From NCBI GenBank assembly GCA_028285945.1, contig JAPYNE010000028.1, positions 1 to 64,000 on the forward strand: a DNA stretch of 64,000 nucleotides, read 5' to 3'. A model generated the notes under the pieces. The model did not search any database. It was given only the letters and a program-made list of their open reading frames with translations, and was not told the origin of the DNA. Shown here piece by piece: positions 41,596-49,064 of the stretch; within the stretch, counting starts at the first letter, position 1, and every line of letters begins with the position of its first letter. Both the position numbers and the translations under genes were made by a program. The stretch is from Candidatus Foliamicus numerosus. GTDB taxonomy: Bacteria > Pseudomonadota > Gammaproteobacteria > Steroidobacterales > Foliamicaceae.

Positions 41596-42566
41596 AACTT
41601 GAATTCACACTGCTTATCGTGGACGACGCGCCCAGCAACATTGAGCAAGCCATCAACACCTTGCGGGACCACCTTGAGGAGAAAGGTTTTAATCTAGAGG
41701 AGAAAGTCCAAAAAGATTTTTCTGATCAAGACTTAAACAAGCTGGCCCAGCTAAAGGGGCAAGACTATGACCTGGTCATGGTTGACTTCAACTTAGGATT
41801 GGAAGACATGACCGGAGCGGAAATTGCCCGAAAAATAAGAAGGAGTCTGCCATTCACGGATATGGTGTTTTATTCATCCGATTCGGCTGCGAACTTACTG
41901 GGCAAACTCGCTGAACATAATGTTCCTGGCATCTTCACCGCGACACGGCAAGCACTCGATGACGCCTTGAAGGGCCTTGCAGATACGGTCATAGGAAAGG
42001 CCGTTGATCTCAATCATATGCGCGGGATCGCAATGGCCGAAGCAGCCGAAATGGATGTGCTAATGGAGGAGACTTTGGTGCGGGCCTTCAGTTCCAGCAA
42101 TGCCAAGGCCTCTGCTGTCGCAGACAGAACCAAAGCAAAACTGCTAGATAGCGTTTGCAAATCAAAGAAAAAAGTGCAGAAACGACTTGGCGAGGGTGGC
42201 ATGGCACGCGTTGTAAGGGACGGGCGGCTGGTTCCACATACACAAAAGTACTGGGCTATTAAGAGGCTCGCTAAACAACTAACGGATGCACCGGATGAGC
42301 ACTTGAGCACACTGGAGAGTTACGGGAGCGAAATCATATCCCGCCGAAACCTGCTGGCTCACGCAAAAGAAAAACGGGACGACAGTGGAAAAATTCGGCT
42401 TTGTTCAGTTGCAGGCAACCAAAATCCCGTGATTATCGACGAGCCATGGATGGATGATTATCGCCGAAAGCTCCAGAAGCACAGGCAAGCACTTACCGAT
42501 ATCTGCGGCTTAATTGATCGTGACCTGGCCACTGGAGGAATTGCCGAGCAGCCGGTAGAGGACTAG
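41592..42566 (+). CDS. Receiver-domain protein with C-terminal HEPN-like RNase motif
   Basis: A 324-aa protein. The N-terminal receiver has acidic D11/D12 (LLIVDDAPSN), phosphoacceptor D65 (YDLVMVDFNLG) and S95/S96 (MVFYSSDS); the usual lysine appears to be replaced (GIFTATRQ). The C-terminal helical part has EIISRRNLLAHAKEKRDD with R252-N253-x3-H257, the canonical RNxxxH of HEPN RNases. It contains no DNA-binding domain, so it is an effector-type response regulator. It is translated with the tandem-GHKL kinase-like gene and overlaps the convergent methyltransferase gene by 57 nt. The RNase role is an inference from the motif. Confidence 0.78.
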   Translation: MKLEFTLLIVDDAPSNIEQAINTLRDHLEEKGFNLEEKVQKDFSDQDLNKLAQLKGQDYDLVMVDFNLGLEDMTGAEIARKIRRSLPFTDMVFYSSDSAANLLGKLAEHNVPGIFTATRQALDDALKGLADTVIGKAVDLNHMRGIAMAEAAEMDVLMEETLVRAFSSSNAKASAVADRTKAKLLDSVCKSKKKVQKRLGEGGMARVVRDGRLVPHTQKYWAIKRLAKQLTDAPDEHLSTLESYGSEIISRRNLLAHAKEKRDDSGKIRLCSVAGNQNPVIIDEPWMDDYRRKLQKHRQALTDICGLIDRDLATGGIAEQPVED

Positions 42567-43793
42567 CCCAAGTTGTTCTGCCAGCAGGGGCGGAACCGCG
42601 TTTGCCACTTGAGTAAATCGAGGAACCTCTTTGCGTCGGCGGTGCCCACCGGTTGTGTATTGGCCTTTGAATGCAAACCAGTCCGGGAAGGACTGCAAAC
42701 GGGCATTTTCACGCACGGTCAGAGTGCGCGGCTCATCGTAATGCAGCAGGTCGTCGGGCAAGCTTGTGATAGTGGGAGCGCACGCCAACGGGTCAAGCAC
42801 CCGAAGAGCTTGTTTCTTTATCCTGTAAGCCCGTCGGGCTTCAGAAGAGATTGTCATCCCTAGCCGCCCCTCCTCTCGAGAAGCCTTAATGATTTTCGCG
42901 AATCGATCACGAATATCAGGACGATGCCGAGCCAATCTAGTGTCTGAAGGAACACCCTCATAGCCATCGCGCATTGCTGCTTGGTACCGCGTGCATGGTG
43001 ACTTGTACGCAATCGCCAAAAATCCATTTGTATCCTGGCAATGCATTGTGCCGTTGCGGCCAACTTCAAGGTCGCTTATGGCATCTTTCGCCGTAGGTCG
43101 GCGCGGCAATTTGCGTCTAATCAGGAATTCATTGACTTGCGAATCCAGATGGTCAAAAAACGCGCCGATGGGGGTCTCTTGGTTTCTTTCCTTGCGAGCG
43201 CCGACCAAAAAGAACCTTGGACGTGCTTGAGGCACCCCGTAATCAGAAGCCCGTATGATCGCACATGAAATGTCATAGTTTGATTTCAAACCGCGCTGCA
43301 ATGCCTCGGAAAAGTTCTGGATTGCTCCAGCGTGGGATGTACTAAAATTGACGGTAAAACCCCGGACGTTTTCGACGAGCACCAGACGCGGCTGCACAAT
43401 TTGAACTAGCTCTAAATAGGCCTCAAAAAGCGTGTTGCGGGGATCGTCTTGTTTTCGGCGTCCAGCATTTGAGAAACCTTGACACGGCGGACCGCCAGCC
43501 AGCAAATCAACCTTGCCGACAAGACTAGCCAAGGCCTCCCTTCGGTCTTTTAGGAGATCGTTAACATCCCAAGCTTGTCTTTCAATATTGGCCGGCCAAT
43601 CATAGGCAAGAATCCCATCTCCCTCTGGAAAGTTGGCGGATAAAGTATCAAAGGCGCAAAAATCTTTTTCGATTGCGAAAAGACCTTTCCAGCCTGCGCG
43701 TTTGAGCCCAAGGCTTAATCCGCCGCAGCCTGCAAAGACATCTACAAAAACCGGCGGCGGCGCGACCTCTCGCCCGTTTGACATCCTTGTCAT
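42510..43793 (-). CDS. dcm: DNA (cytosine-5) methyltransferase
   Basis: A 427-aa C5-methyltransferase. Motif I VFVDVFAGCGGLSLGLKRAG, motif IV with catalytic C104 (LLAGGPPCQGFSNAG), motif VI LVLVENVRGF, motif VIII ASDYGVPQARPRFFLVGAR, and motifs IX/X RENARLQSFPDWF and FTQVANAVPPLLAEQLG are all present, so the enzyme should be active. The target sequence cannot be read from the protein. No cognate endonuclease or Vsr is adjacent. It follows the 67-aa ORF and truncated parA with 4-nt overlaps and faces the GHKL/receiver pair head-on at its 3' end. Confidence 0.94.
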   Translation of the reverse strand: MTRMSNGREVAPPPVFVDVFAGCGGLSLGLKRAGWKGLFAIEKDFCAFDTLSANFPEGDGILAYDWPANIERQAWDVNDLLKDRREALASLVGKVDLLAGGPPCQGFSNAGRRKQDDPRNTLFEAYLELVQIVQPRLVLVENVRGFTVNFSTSHAGAIQNFSEALQRGLKSNYDISCAIIRASDYGVPQARPRFFLVGARKERNQETPIGAFFDHLDSQVNEFLIRRKLPRRPTAKDAISDLEVGRNGTMHCQDTNGFLAIAYKSPCTRYQAAMRDGYEGVPSDTRLARHRPDIRDRFAKIIKASREEGRLGMTISSEARRAYRIKKQALRVLDPLACAPTITSLPDDLLHYDEPRTLTVRENARLQSFPDWFAFKGQYTTGGHRRRKEVPRFTQVANAVPPLLAEQLGLVLYRLLGNSSSGQVTIN

Positions 43794-43993
43794 TTGGTTC
43801 CTGCCCTATCGGATTCGATGATAAGCCTCATTACCGGCAGACCTTCACCGGCTCCCTTTATGATACGCCACTGATCAATCGAGTTCTCTCCCACCGCAAT
43901 GCAGTCGGTGCCGACAGGTTCGCCGCATAATCTTAAATAGTGGCATAGCGGCGTGATTCTTGCTTGCCTTGCGTGCTCCCGGAGTGGGATCAT
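43790..43993 (-). CDS. Small unknown protein linking parA remnant and dcm
   Basis: A 67-aa protein (MIPLREHARQARITPLCHYL; later GEPVGTDCIAVGENSIDQWR and RIIKGAGEGLPVMRLI). ATG 43993 overlaps the parA-like stop by 4 nt, and its own stop overlaps the dcm start by 4 nt. Such double coupling suggests a real gene in a parA-orf-dcm operon. No family was recognised. A loose resemblance to short regulatory proteins cannot be tested here. Confidence 0.5.
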   Translation of the reverse strand: MIPLREHARQARITPLCHYLRLCGEPVGTDCIAVGENSIDQWRIIKGAGEGLPVMRLIIESDRAGTK

Positions 43994-44703
43994 GCAGTCG
44001 GAATTACCCTCTCCCGAATCGACTTTGCAAGCTCTCGGAAATCTTTATAAGCCTCCCGGACGGCGGCAGCGTGCGCGCCGATAGCCCCGTCCGCTATGGT
44101 TAACTCAAAGATCGGTTTTCGAGCTTCCCGGGCCATAGGAACCAGGCTTCGATAGGGCTTGACGGTTGCTATGCAAAACTTGTCATGCGGGGGAGTTTCG
44201 GCGAAAGGGCCTTCTTTTTCGTCCGTCAGGTGTCTGGCATAGGACTCGGGCATGCGATTGACCCATTTGTCATAAGCTTTACCTAGGCGCCCAAATTGCA
44301 AGCCGTGCTGCTGCACGATATATCCGATTGGCCTCATCGCACCCTCGGGCAACTCAAATTCCGGATACTGCCAATTCGTGCGCCGCTTCGACCACTCGCG
44401 CCGCCACCTTACAAGCGTTGGTCCTAAATTGCGTGGTCCTTGGAGGGAGAGCAGATCAGAGCCAAAAGGAACGATCAAATGATCGGTTGCAACCAGCACC
44501 GAGCGATTCAGAGCGCCGAGATTGGGACCTGAATCCACCAAAATGATTGACGCCTCCATTTCCTTGGCGCCCGCCTGCATGATCTGCCAGAACGCGGAAA
44601 GAATGCGGAATGGTCGATAGAGATTGGATTCCCCGAGTGCATTCGGCCATTCGCTGGCCAAATGATCCTCGAAACCGGAAAGCGCCAAATCGCCGGGAAT
44701 CAG
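43990..44703 (-). pseudogene. 5'-truncated ParA/Soj-family ATPase
   Basis: The minus strand enters a ParA-like sequence at [16 protein letters not shown]. It continues with NLYRPFRILSAFWQIMQAGA, SIILVDSGPNLGALNRSVLV and VPFGSDLLSLQGPRNLGPTL to the stop at 43990. These correspond to the middle and C-terminal parts of ParA-family AAA proteins. The N-terminal Walker A loop (KGGxGKT) is missing because the sequence before LIPGD is the last codons of pmbA. The junction thus falls on the pmbA stop codon, and the remaining TTG/GTG codons could only make a protein without a nucleotide-binding loop. Confidence 0.75.
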
Positions 44704-46019
44704 GCGCCGGCGATGCTTAGGTGGTCGATGAGGATGGAGCCGGTGTGGATGCCGCCGCGGCGGTCGATGTCGGCGCCGATGGCGCGGATGTTGCGGAACA
44801 TGTCCTTCAGATTGCCGGCAATGGTGATTTCATGCACGGCGTGGGCGGGCGCGCCGCCCTTGACCCAGTAGCCGGAGGCGCCGCGGGAGTAGTCGCCGGT
44901 CACGATATTGGCGCCTTGGCCCATCAGCTCGGTCACCACCAGGCCGTCGCCCATTTCGGCCAGCAGCTCATCGAGCGTTTCGCCGGTGCTTTGCGCCACC
45001 AGGTTGTGCGCGCCGCCGGCGTTGCCGGTGGTTTGCATGCCGAGCTTGCGCGCCGAGTAGCTGCCCAGGAAATAGCCGTTGAGCACGCCGCCGCCCACCA
45101 CCTCGCGGCTCACGGTGGCCACGCCCTCCGCGTCGTAGGCGCGGCTCGCCATGCCGCGCGGAACATGGGGAAGCTCCGAAAGGCTCACGCAATCCGCGAA
45201 CACCGGCTCGCCCAAGCTGTCGAGCAGGAAGCTGGCGCGGTTGTAGAGCGCGCGGCCGCTCACCGCCGCGCAGAAATGCCCCACTAGGCTGCGGGCCACC
45301 CGCGGCGCGAACACCACCGGGGCGCGGGTGCTGCCGATCTTGCGCGCGCCCAGCCGCCTCAGGGTGAATTTCGCGGCGTTGCCTCCCACTTCCTTGGCCG
45401 GCGCAAGCTCCTCCGGCGCCCGGGCCGCGGAGAATTCGTAATCGCTCTCCATGCGGCCGTCCTGCTCGCTCAGCACCGCGCAGGAAAGGCTGTGGCTGCT
45501 GGAGCGCCCGCTGCGGAGAAAGCCGTGCGAATTGCCGTACGCATGGCTGGATTCCCCGCTGTCCACGCCCGCGCCTTCGGAGTTGCTGATCCTGGGATCG
45601 GCATCGAGCGCCGCCGCCTCGCATTCCAGCGCCAGCTCCATGGCCTGTTCCGCATCCAGGTCCCAAGGGTGGTGGAGGTCCAGCGGCGGAAATTCCGTAG
45701 CCATGCGGTCGGCGTCGGCCAGCCCGGCGAACTCATCCTCGGCGGCGAAGCGGGCCAGGCTCAGCGCTTTGTCAACGGTCTCCCGCACGGCTTGGGAAGA
45801 CAGGTCGGAGGTGCTAGCCGAACCCTGCCGCTGCCCTAGGTACACGGTCACGCCCAAGGAGTGGCCCTGGTGGCTCTCCAAGGTTTCCACGGAGCGCATC
45901 CGCACCCGCAGCGTCAGCCCCGAATCGTTGGACGCGGAAGCCGCGGCCTGGCTGGCGCCGCCCTTGCGGGCGCACGCCAAGGCATCGGCCACGCGCTCGC
46001 TCAAATCATCCGGCGACAT
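44700..46019 (-). CDS. pmbA: TldE/PmbA family metallopeptidase subunit
   Basis: A 439-aa TldE subunit; TldD/TldE together form a zinc protease that degrades unfolded peptides and matures some peptide antibiotics. Landmarks: [20 protein letters not shown] near the N-terminus, [78 protein letters not shown] and the ending [20 protein letters not shown]. The start overlaps purE by 14 nt. tldD lies just upstream of purE. Its stop codon is the boundary of the accessory island. Confidence 0.93.
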   Translation of the reverse strand: MSPDDLSERVADALACARKGGASQAAASASNDSGLTLRVRMRSVETLESHQGHSLGVTVYLGQRQGSASTSDLSSQAVRETVDKALSLARFAAEDEFAGLADADRMATEFPPLDLHHPWDLDAEQAMELALECEAAALDADPRISNSEGAGVDSGESSHAYGNSHGFLRSGRSSSHSLSCAVLSEQDGRMESDYEFSAARAPEELAPAKEVGGNAAKFTLRRLGARKIGSTRAPVVFAPRVARSLVGHFCAAVSGRALYNRASFLLDSLGEPVFADCVSLSELPHVPRGMASRAYDAEGVATVSREVVGGGVLNGYFLGSYSARKLGMQTTGNAGGAHNLVAQSTGETLDELLAEMGDGLVVTELMGQGANIVTGDYSRGASGYWVKGGAPAHAVHEITIAGNLKDMFRNIRAIGADIDRRGGIHTGSILIDHLSIAGA

Positions 46020-46494
46020 CGCTGTTGCGCGCGGCCTCGGCGGTCTGGGCTTCGCGGTGGGCCTTCAGCGCGGCACGCACGCCATCGTCGCTTAAGGCCA
46101 GGATCGCGGCGGCCAGCAGCGCGGCGTTGACCGCGCCGTGGCGCCCCACTCCGAGCGTGCCCACCGGCACGCCGGCAGGCATTTGAGCAATCGACAGCAT
46201 CGCGTCCGCGCCGCCGAACGCCGCGCTCGCCAACGGAACGCCCAGAACCGGCAGCGAGGTGAGCGCCGCGGCCGTTCCCGGCAGGGCGGCGGCCAGGCCG
46301 GCCCCGGCGATGACCACCGCGAAGCCGTTGTCCTCGGCCTGCTCCACGTATTCCGCCAGCAGCTTGGGGGCGCGGTGGGCGGACAGCGCGCGGGCCTCCC
46401 ATCCCACGCCCAGCTTATTCAGCGTAACGGCCGCGTGCTCCATGATTTTCCAATCGGAATGCGATCCCATGAGAATGGCCACCTTTTTGCTCAT
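46006..46494 (-). CDS. purE: N5-carboxyaminoimidazole ribonucleotide mutase
   Basis: Purine biosynthesis, class I PurE. It is 162 aa, the usual length. [20 protein letters not shown] is the substrate-binding P-loop-like start. [13 protein letters not shown] contains the catalytic histidine, and [20 protein letters not shown] and [20 protein letters not shown] follow. AAGGAGC lies before ATG 46494. It is placed between tldD and pmbA in the same transcription unit. No purK is adjacent. Confidence 0.95.
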   Translation of the reverse strand: MSKKVAILMGSHSDWKIMEHAAVTLNKLGVGWEARALSAHRAPKLLAEYVEQAEDNGFAVVIAGAGLAAALPGTAAALTSLPVLGVPLASAAFGGADAMLSIAQMPAGVPVGTLGVGRHGAVNAALLAAAILALSDDGVRAALKAHREAQTAEAARNSDVAG

Positions 46495-46576
46495 TTCGTG
46501 CTCCTTTTGCAGGTGTGTGAGGTTGGTCGGTCAGGATGATTGACGGAGGGCTGGATGAGGACGCGCTTCGCAGGGT

Positions 46577-48052
46577 TCAGGCCGTGCCTCCAACGGTGAT
46601 GCCGTCCACGCGGACGGTGGGCATGCCCACGCCCACCGGCACGCTCTGGCCCTCCTTGCCGCACACGCCAATGCCCGGATCGAGCGCCAGGTCGCTACCG
46701 ACCATGGACACCCTCTTCAGAACCGTAGGGCCGTCGCCGATCAAGGTCGCGTCGCGCAGCGGCGCCCCCAGCTTGCCGTTCTCGATCCGGTAGGCCTCGC
46801 TGGCCGAGAACACGAACTTGCCGGAAGTGATATCCACTTGGCCGCCGCCGAAATTCTTCGCATACACGCCTTTCGGCACCGAGCGGATGATCTCCTCGGG
46901 ATCATGCGGACCCGGCATCATGAAGGTGTTGGTCATGCGCGGCATGGGCAGGCAGGCGTACGACTCGCGCCGACCGTTGCCGGTGGGCTTCACGCCCATC
47001 AAACCCGCGTTCAGCCGGTCCTGCATATAGCCCGCCAAAATGCCGTTTTCGATCAGCACGGTGCGCCCCGTGGGCGTGCCCTCGTCGTCCATCTCCAGCG
47101 AGCCGCGGCGCCCGGGAAGGCTGCCGTCGTCCACCACCGTGCACTGCCCGCTGGCCACCTTCTCGCCGATGCGCCCGGCGAAGGCCGAAACCTCCTTGCG
47201 GTTGAAGTCGCCCTCCAAGCCGTGCCCCACCGCTTCATGCAGCAGCACGCCGGGCCACCCGGGACCGAGCACCACGAGCTCCTCGCCGGCCGGCGCCGGC
47301 TGCGCATCCAGATTCACCACCGCCTGACGAACGGCCTCGCGCGCATGCCCGCGCGCATGGGTTTCATCGAACAGTTCCGCCAGCGGCAGCCGACCGCCCC
47401 AGCCGGACGTTCCGTGGCGCACTTCGCCCTTGTCCTCCAGCAACACCGTCAAACCCAGCCGCACCAGCGGCCGGTCGTCCGCCGCGATGCGACCGTCCGA
47501 GGAGCAGACCAGCACCAGCTTCCGGGCAACCGAAAGGCTGGCGATGACTTGGCGGACGCGGGGATCGGCGGCGCGCGCCTCGCGGTCCAAAACATGCAGC
47601 AATTCCACTTTGGCCGGGTCGGAGAACCCCGCGCCCGGATCTCCCGGCGCATACAGGGCGCGGCTGGCGCCTTCGCGGCGCGCCGTCGCTTGGCCGCGAC
47701 CGCCGTCCCGGGCAATCGCGCCCGCAGTGTTCGCGGCCTGAAGCAGGCCGGAGGGGTCCAGCGCGTCGGAATAGGCGAAGCCGGACTTGTCGCCGCTGAC
47801 GGCCCGCGCGCTCATGCCCCGCCCGCGGTCGTGGCTCGCGGTCTTGACGATGCCGTCCTCCAGCACCCAGGACTCGCTGGAATGCTCCGAGAAGTACAAA
47901 TCGCCCCAATCCACGCCGGGACGCAACAAGGCGCCCAGCGCCCGGTCGAGCTGCGGGTCGCCGAGGCCGGACGATTCCAGCAGGCTGGCGCGGGCCAGCG
48001 CGACCGGGTCCGGCCGCAAGGCGTAAGTGGAGGGATCGGGCGGAGCGCTCAT
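46577..48052 (-). CDS. tldD: TldD family metallopeptidase (catalytic subunit)
   Basis: A 491-aa TldD. The zinc motif HExxxH is LLHEAVGHGLEGDFNRKEVS. Other landmarks are DDGSLPGRRGSLEMDDEGTP, NGILAGYMQDRLNAGLMGVK, PTGNGRRESYACLPMPRMTN and GVYAKNFGGGQVDITSGKFV. ATG 48052 is used. It is followed by purE and pmbA (TldE), giving both subunits in one minus-strand run. An IS-end-like repeat lies in the 199 nt between it and nit. Confidence 0.96.
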   Translation of the reverse strand: MSAPPDPSTYALRPDPVALARASLLESSGLGDPQLDRALGALLRPGVDWGDLYFSEHSSESWVLEDGIVKTASHDRGRGMSARAVSGDKSGFAYSDALDPSGLLQAANTAGAIARDGGRGQATARREGASRALYAPGDPGAGFSDPAKVELLHVLDREARAADPRVRQVIASLSVARKLVLVCSSDGRIAADDRPLVRLGLTVLLEDKGEVRHGTSGWGGRLPLAELFDETHARGHAREAVRQAVVNLDAQPAPAGEELVVLGPGWPGVLLHEAVGHGLEGDFNRKEVSAFAGRIGEKVASGQCTVVDDGSLPGRRGSLEMDDEGTPTGRTVLIENGILAGYMQDRLNAGLMGVKPTGNGRRESYACLPMPRMTNTFMMPGPHDPEEIIRSVPKGVYAKNFGGGQVDITSGKFVFSASEAYRIENGKLGAPLRDATLIGDGPTVLKRVSMVGSDLALDPGIGVCGKEGQSVPVGVGMPTVRVDGITVGGTA

Positions 48053-48108
48053 GCAGGAGCGGGCATTTCAGATCAATAGAGGGCCTAGGTCAAGCCCCGG
48101 CGCAGCGC

Positions 48109-48153
48109 TGCCCCCAAACCGGACAATTCATTTGCCCCCAAACCGGACATTTC
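48109..48153. repeat. Two direct repeats resembling an insertion-sequence end
   Basis: TGCCCCCAAACCGGACAAT (48109) recurs as TGCCCCCAAACCGGACATT (48133), a 24-nt period. Such short direct copies of a CCGGACA-containing 20-mer are typical of the terminal multiple repeats of IS21-like elements. No transposase or opposite end is present, so this is a solo remnant between tldD and nit. The IS family is a guess from the motif. Confidence 0.45.
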
Positions 48154-48251
48154 TATTGGTTGCCAACAGTCCCGGCGGCAGGAAAATAAGCGCGTCCCGA
48201 CCGCGCCGGGAGCCGAAAGCCATCCTTCCGGGGAGAGGGCGCTTCCGGCGC

Positions 48252-49064
48252 TCACAGCCGACGGTGATTCAGCGCCGGAAAACCCGCGCGCAAACGCTCA
48301 AGCCCGGACAGGGCGACATCGTGGCACAACGCCGCTTCGCCTTCGTCCCGCTCCGCGACCACCTGCCCCCAAGGTTCCACGATCATCGAATGGCCGTAGG
48401 TTTCGCGCCCCCCGGGATGCCCGCCGTACTGGGCCGAGGCCAGCACGTAGCAGAGGTTCTCGACCGCGCGGGCCCGCAGCAGCACATGCCAGTGCGCTTC
48501 CCCGGTGGCGCGGGTGAATGCGGCCGGCAAAGCAATGACTTCGGCGCCGCGCTCGCTCATGGCGCGAAACAGTTCCGGGAAGCGAAGGTCGTAGCACACC
48601 GCCAGCCCCAAGCGCCCGAACGGCGTATCGACCACCACCGGCTCGGGCCCGGGGGCGGTGCTGGCGGATTCGCGGTAGGCCTCCCTGCGCCCCGGAACGG
48701 ACACGTCGAAGAGATGCATTTTGTCGTAGCGCGCCACCATGGAGCCGCAGCCGTCAAACAGGCAGCAGGCCGATCCGGGCCGCTTCGGATCTTCCGAACG
48801 CATGGGAATGGTGCCGGCCGCGATCCACATGCCCAGACGCTGCGCCTGTTCCGCTGCAAAATCCTGCCAAGGGCCGGAGCCCGGCTGCTCGGCATGCTCC
48901 GCGCGCCTGCGCTCCGCATCCTTGGACATGAGGGCGAAATTTTCCGGCAACACCGCCAGCGCCGCGCCTTGGTCGGCGGCCTCGCGCAAGAGCGCGGAGG
49001 CCCGCCCGAGGTTGGCGGCGGGATCGTCGCCCGAACACATCTGAATAACCGCCATGATGCTCAT
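48252..49064 (-). CDS. Nitrilase-superfamily amidohydrolase (Nit1/deaminated-glutathione amidase-like)
   Basis: A 270-aa carbon-nitrogen hydrolase. The catalytic triad is E41 (AVLPENFALM), K115 (ARYDKMHLFDVSVPG) and C157 (LGLAVCYDLRFPELFRAM). KMHLFDVxxPG is the mark of the Nit branch that removes deaminated glutathione in metabolite repair. It overlaps the yhdP stop by 4 nt, and the yhdP-nit-tldD order is common in gammaproteobacteria. ATG 49064 is used. Confidence 0.92.
   Translation of the reverse strand: MSIMAVIQMCSGDDPAANLGRASALLREAADQGAALAVLPENFALMSKDAERRRAEHAEQPGSGPWQDFAAEQAQRLGMWIAAGTIPMRSEDPKRPGSACCLFDGCGSMVARYDKMHLFDVSVPGRREAYRESASTAPGPEPVVVDTPFGRLGLAVCYDLRFPELFRAMSERGAEVIALPAAFTRATGEAHWHVLLRARAVENLCYVLASAQYGGHPGGRETYGHSMIVEPWGQVVAERDEGEAALCHDVALSGLERLRAGFPALNHRRL

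Noticed and set aside
39253..42566. Canonical Detocs system
   Set aside because: Only one receiver protein is present, the kinase has an extra HSP90/MORC-like ATPase and no TPR-type sensor was seen, and the effector domain differs. It is treated as a related concept, not the same system.
42510..43793. Complete type II restriction-modification system around dcm
   Set aside because: No restriction endonuclease or Vsr gene flanks the methyltransferase; the neighbours are a 67-aa unknown protein, a truncated parA and the receiver protein.
46838..48079. 413-codon plus-strand open frame over tldD
   Set aside because: Antisense of a conserved TldD; composition (His, Ala, Gln, Arg) and lack of any motif mark it as a shadow.
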